A stretch of DNA of 6,061 nt. Source: Thiotrichaceae bacterium. Its GTDB lineage: Bacteria; Pseudomonadota; Gammaproteobacteria; Thiotrichales; Thiotrichaceae. A program made the position numbers and the translations under genes. A model generated the notes under the pieces. That model did not search any database and was not told the origin of the DNA. It worked only from the letters and a program-made list of their open reading frames with translations. This document shows positions 5,452 through 6,061 of this stretch, piece by piece; positions within the stretch are counted from its first letter, which is position 1; each line of letters begins with the position of its first letter. The stretch is from assembly GCA_026992705.1 (NCBI GenBank), contig JALWYT010000160.1:1-6061 (forward strand). The letters are read 5' to 3'.

Positions 5452-6061
5452 TTAGTTGTTTAACATCGCCTGTAGATTAGCAATATAAGCTGATGCTGTT
5501 TGTCGCATTTCCTCTGGGCTAGTTTGTTTCCTGTCTTCCCATTCGATATTTTCTTCGGGGAGTTCATCTAAAAATCGGCTGGGTTCACAGGTAATATCTT
5601 CACCATAGCGGCTACGGGTTTTGGCATAGCTGATGGTAAGTTGTTGCTTGGCTCGGGTGATGCCGACATACATTAAGCGGCGTTCTTCTTCGATGCCTTT
5701 GTCGCCTTCGTCTAAGCTATTAGCATGGGGGATTAATTCTTCTTCAACGCCAACCATAAACACATAGGGGAATTCTAGCCCTTTGGATGAATGCAGGGTC
5801 ATTAAGGTAACTTGATCTTCTTGTTGTTCTTCGTTATTTCTTTCTAAAATATCCATTAAGGTCATGTGGGCGACGATTTCCGCTAGGCTTTCTTTGCCAT
5901 CGCCATCATCGTATAAGCGTTTTACCCATTCGATAACTTCATTGACATTTTCCATACGGCGTTCTGCCATTTTAGGGCTGCCGCTGGTATTGAGCAGATA
6001 ATCTTCATAATCAATATCGGTAATAATTTTGCGGATAAAATGATGCGGAGCCATATTATCC
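5452..6061 (-). CDS. rep: ATP-dependent DNA helicase Rep, C-terminal part
   Basis: Superfamily 1A 3'-5' DNA helicase of the Rep/UvrD/PcrA group, which helps replication forks pass protein barriers. Only the last 202 residues are visible; the frame stays open to the right edge (first whole codon at 6060-6058), and the ATG at 6054 is internal. About 470 N-terminal residues, including the Walker A motif, are outside. Helicase motif V is TLMTLHSSKGLEFPYV (about 5761-5811). Motif VI is EERRLMYVGITRA (about 5650-5688), with the arginine finger in GITRA. The tail YGEDITCEPSRFLDELPEENIEWE, ending in ANLQAMLNN, reads like the end of E. coli Rep (SHLANLKAMM) and lacks the longer C-terminal extension of UvrD and PcrA. 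The gene converges on ribH across 44 bases. Rep is preferred over UvrD, with some uncertainty because the domains that separate them best are not visible. Confidence 0.9.
   Translation of the reverse strand, partial: DNMAPHHFIRKIITDIDYEDYLLNTSGSPKMAERRMENVNEVIEWVKRLYDDGDGKESLAEIVAHMTLMDILERNNEEQQEDQVTLMTLHSSKGLEFPYVFMVGVEEELIPHANSLDEGDKGIEEERRLMYVGITRAKQQLTISYAKTRSRYGEDITCEPSRFLDELPEENIEWEDRKQTSPEEMRQTASAYIANLQAMLNN

Overview
The window comes from an ordinary, moderately AT-rich proteobacterial chromosome, most likely a gammaproteobacterium outside the Enterobacterales. The IleS and Rep proteins read closely like their E. coli counterparts. The ribE-ribB(X)-ribH block and the degenerate RibA-like half of RibB(X) are typical of gammaproteobacteria such as Pseudomonas and Shewanella. 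I cannot name the genus from the sequence. There are no transposons, phage genes, CRISPR arrays, tRNAs or rRNAs.

Layout. Positions 1-2464 (+) hold the C-terminal seven-eighths of ileS (isoleucyl-tRNA synthetase), whose N-terminus lies off the left edge. lspA (signal peptidase II, 2457-2918, +) overlaps the ileS stop by 8 bases and has its ribosome binding site inside ileS. A 217-base gap follows (2919-3135). It holds a hairpin over the lspA stop, a possible sigma70-type promoter and a leader that can fold around a 12-bp long-range stem. It does not hold the classical FMN riboswitch. Then comes a riboflavin cluster on the + strand: ribE (riboflavin synthase, 3136-3807), ribBX (DHBP synthase fused to a GTP-cyclohydrolase-II-like domain that lacks zinc ligands, 3827-4927) and ribH (lumazine synthase, 4934-5407), spaced 19 and 6 bases apart. 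After a 44-base convergent gap, the C-terminal end of rep (ATP-dependent DNA helicase) runs on the - strand from 5452 off the right edge.

How the genes work together. RibB(X) makes 3,4-dihydroxy-2-butanone 4-phosphate. RibH condenses it with the ribityl-pyrimidine to give lumazine, and RibE dismutates lumazine to riboflavin. The window therefore has the four-carbon branch and the last two steps. The GTP branch (a true RibA and RibD) must be encoded elsewhere. ileS and lspA are a common translationally coupled pair of housekeeping genes.

I found no convincing new system. The most interesting material is the ribE leader, with its possible multi-stem fold, an exact copy of the 16S rRNA anti-Shine-Dalgarno sequence and a short upstream ORF that starts like ribE. 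The inactivated RibA-like domain of RibB(X) is next; it is a known variant type whose role is not settled.
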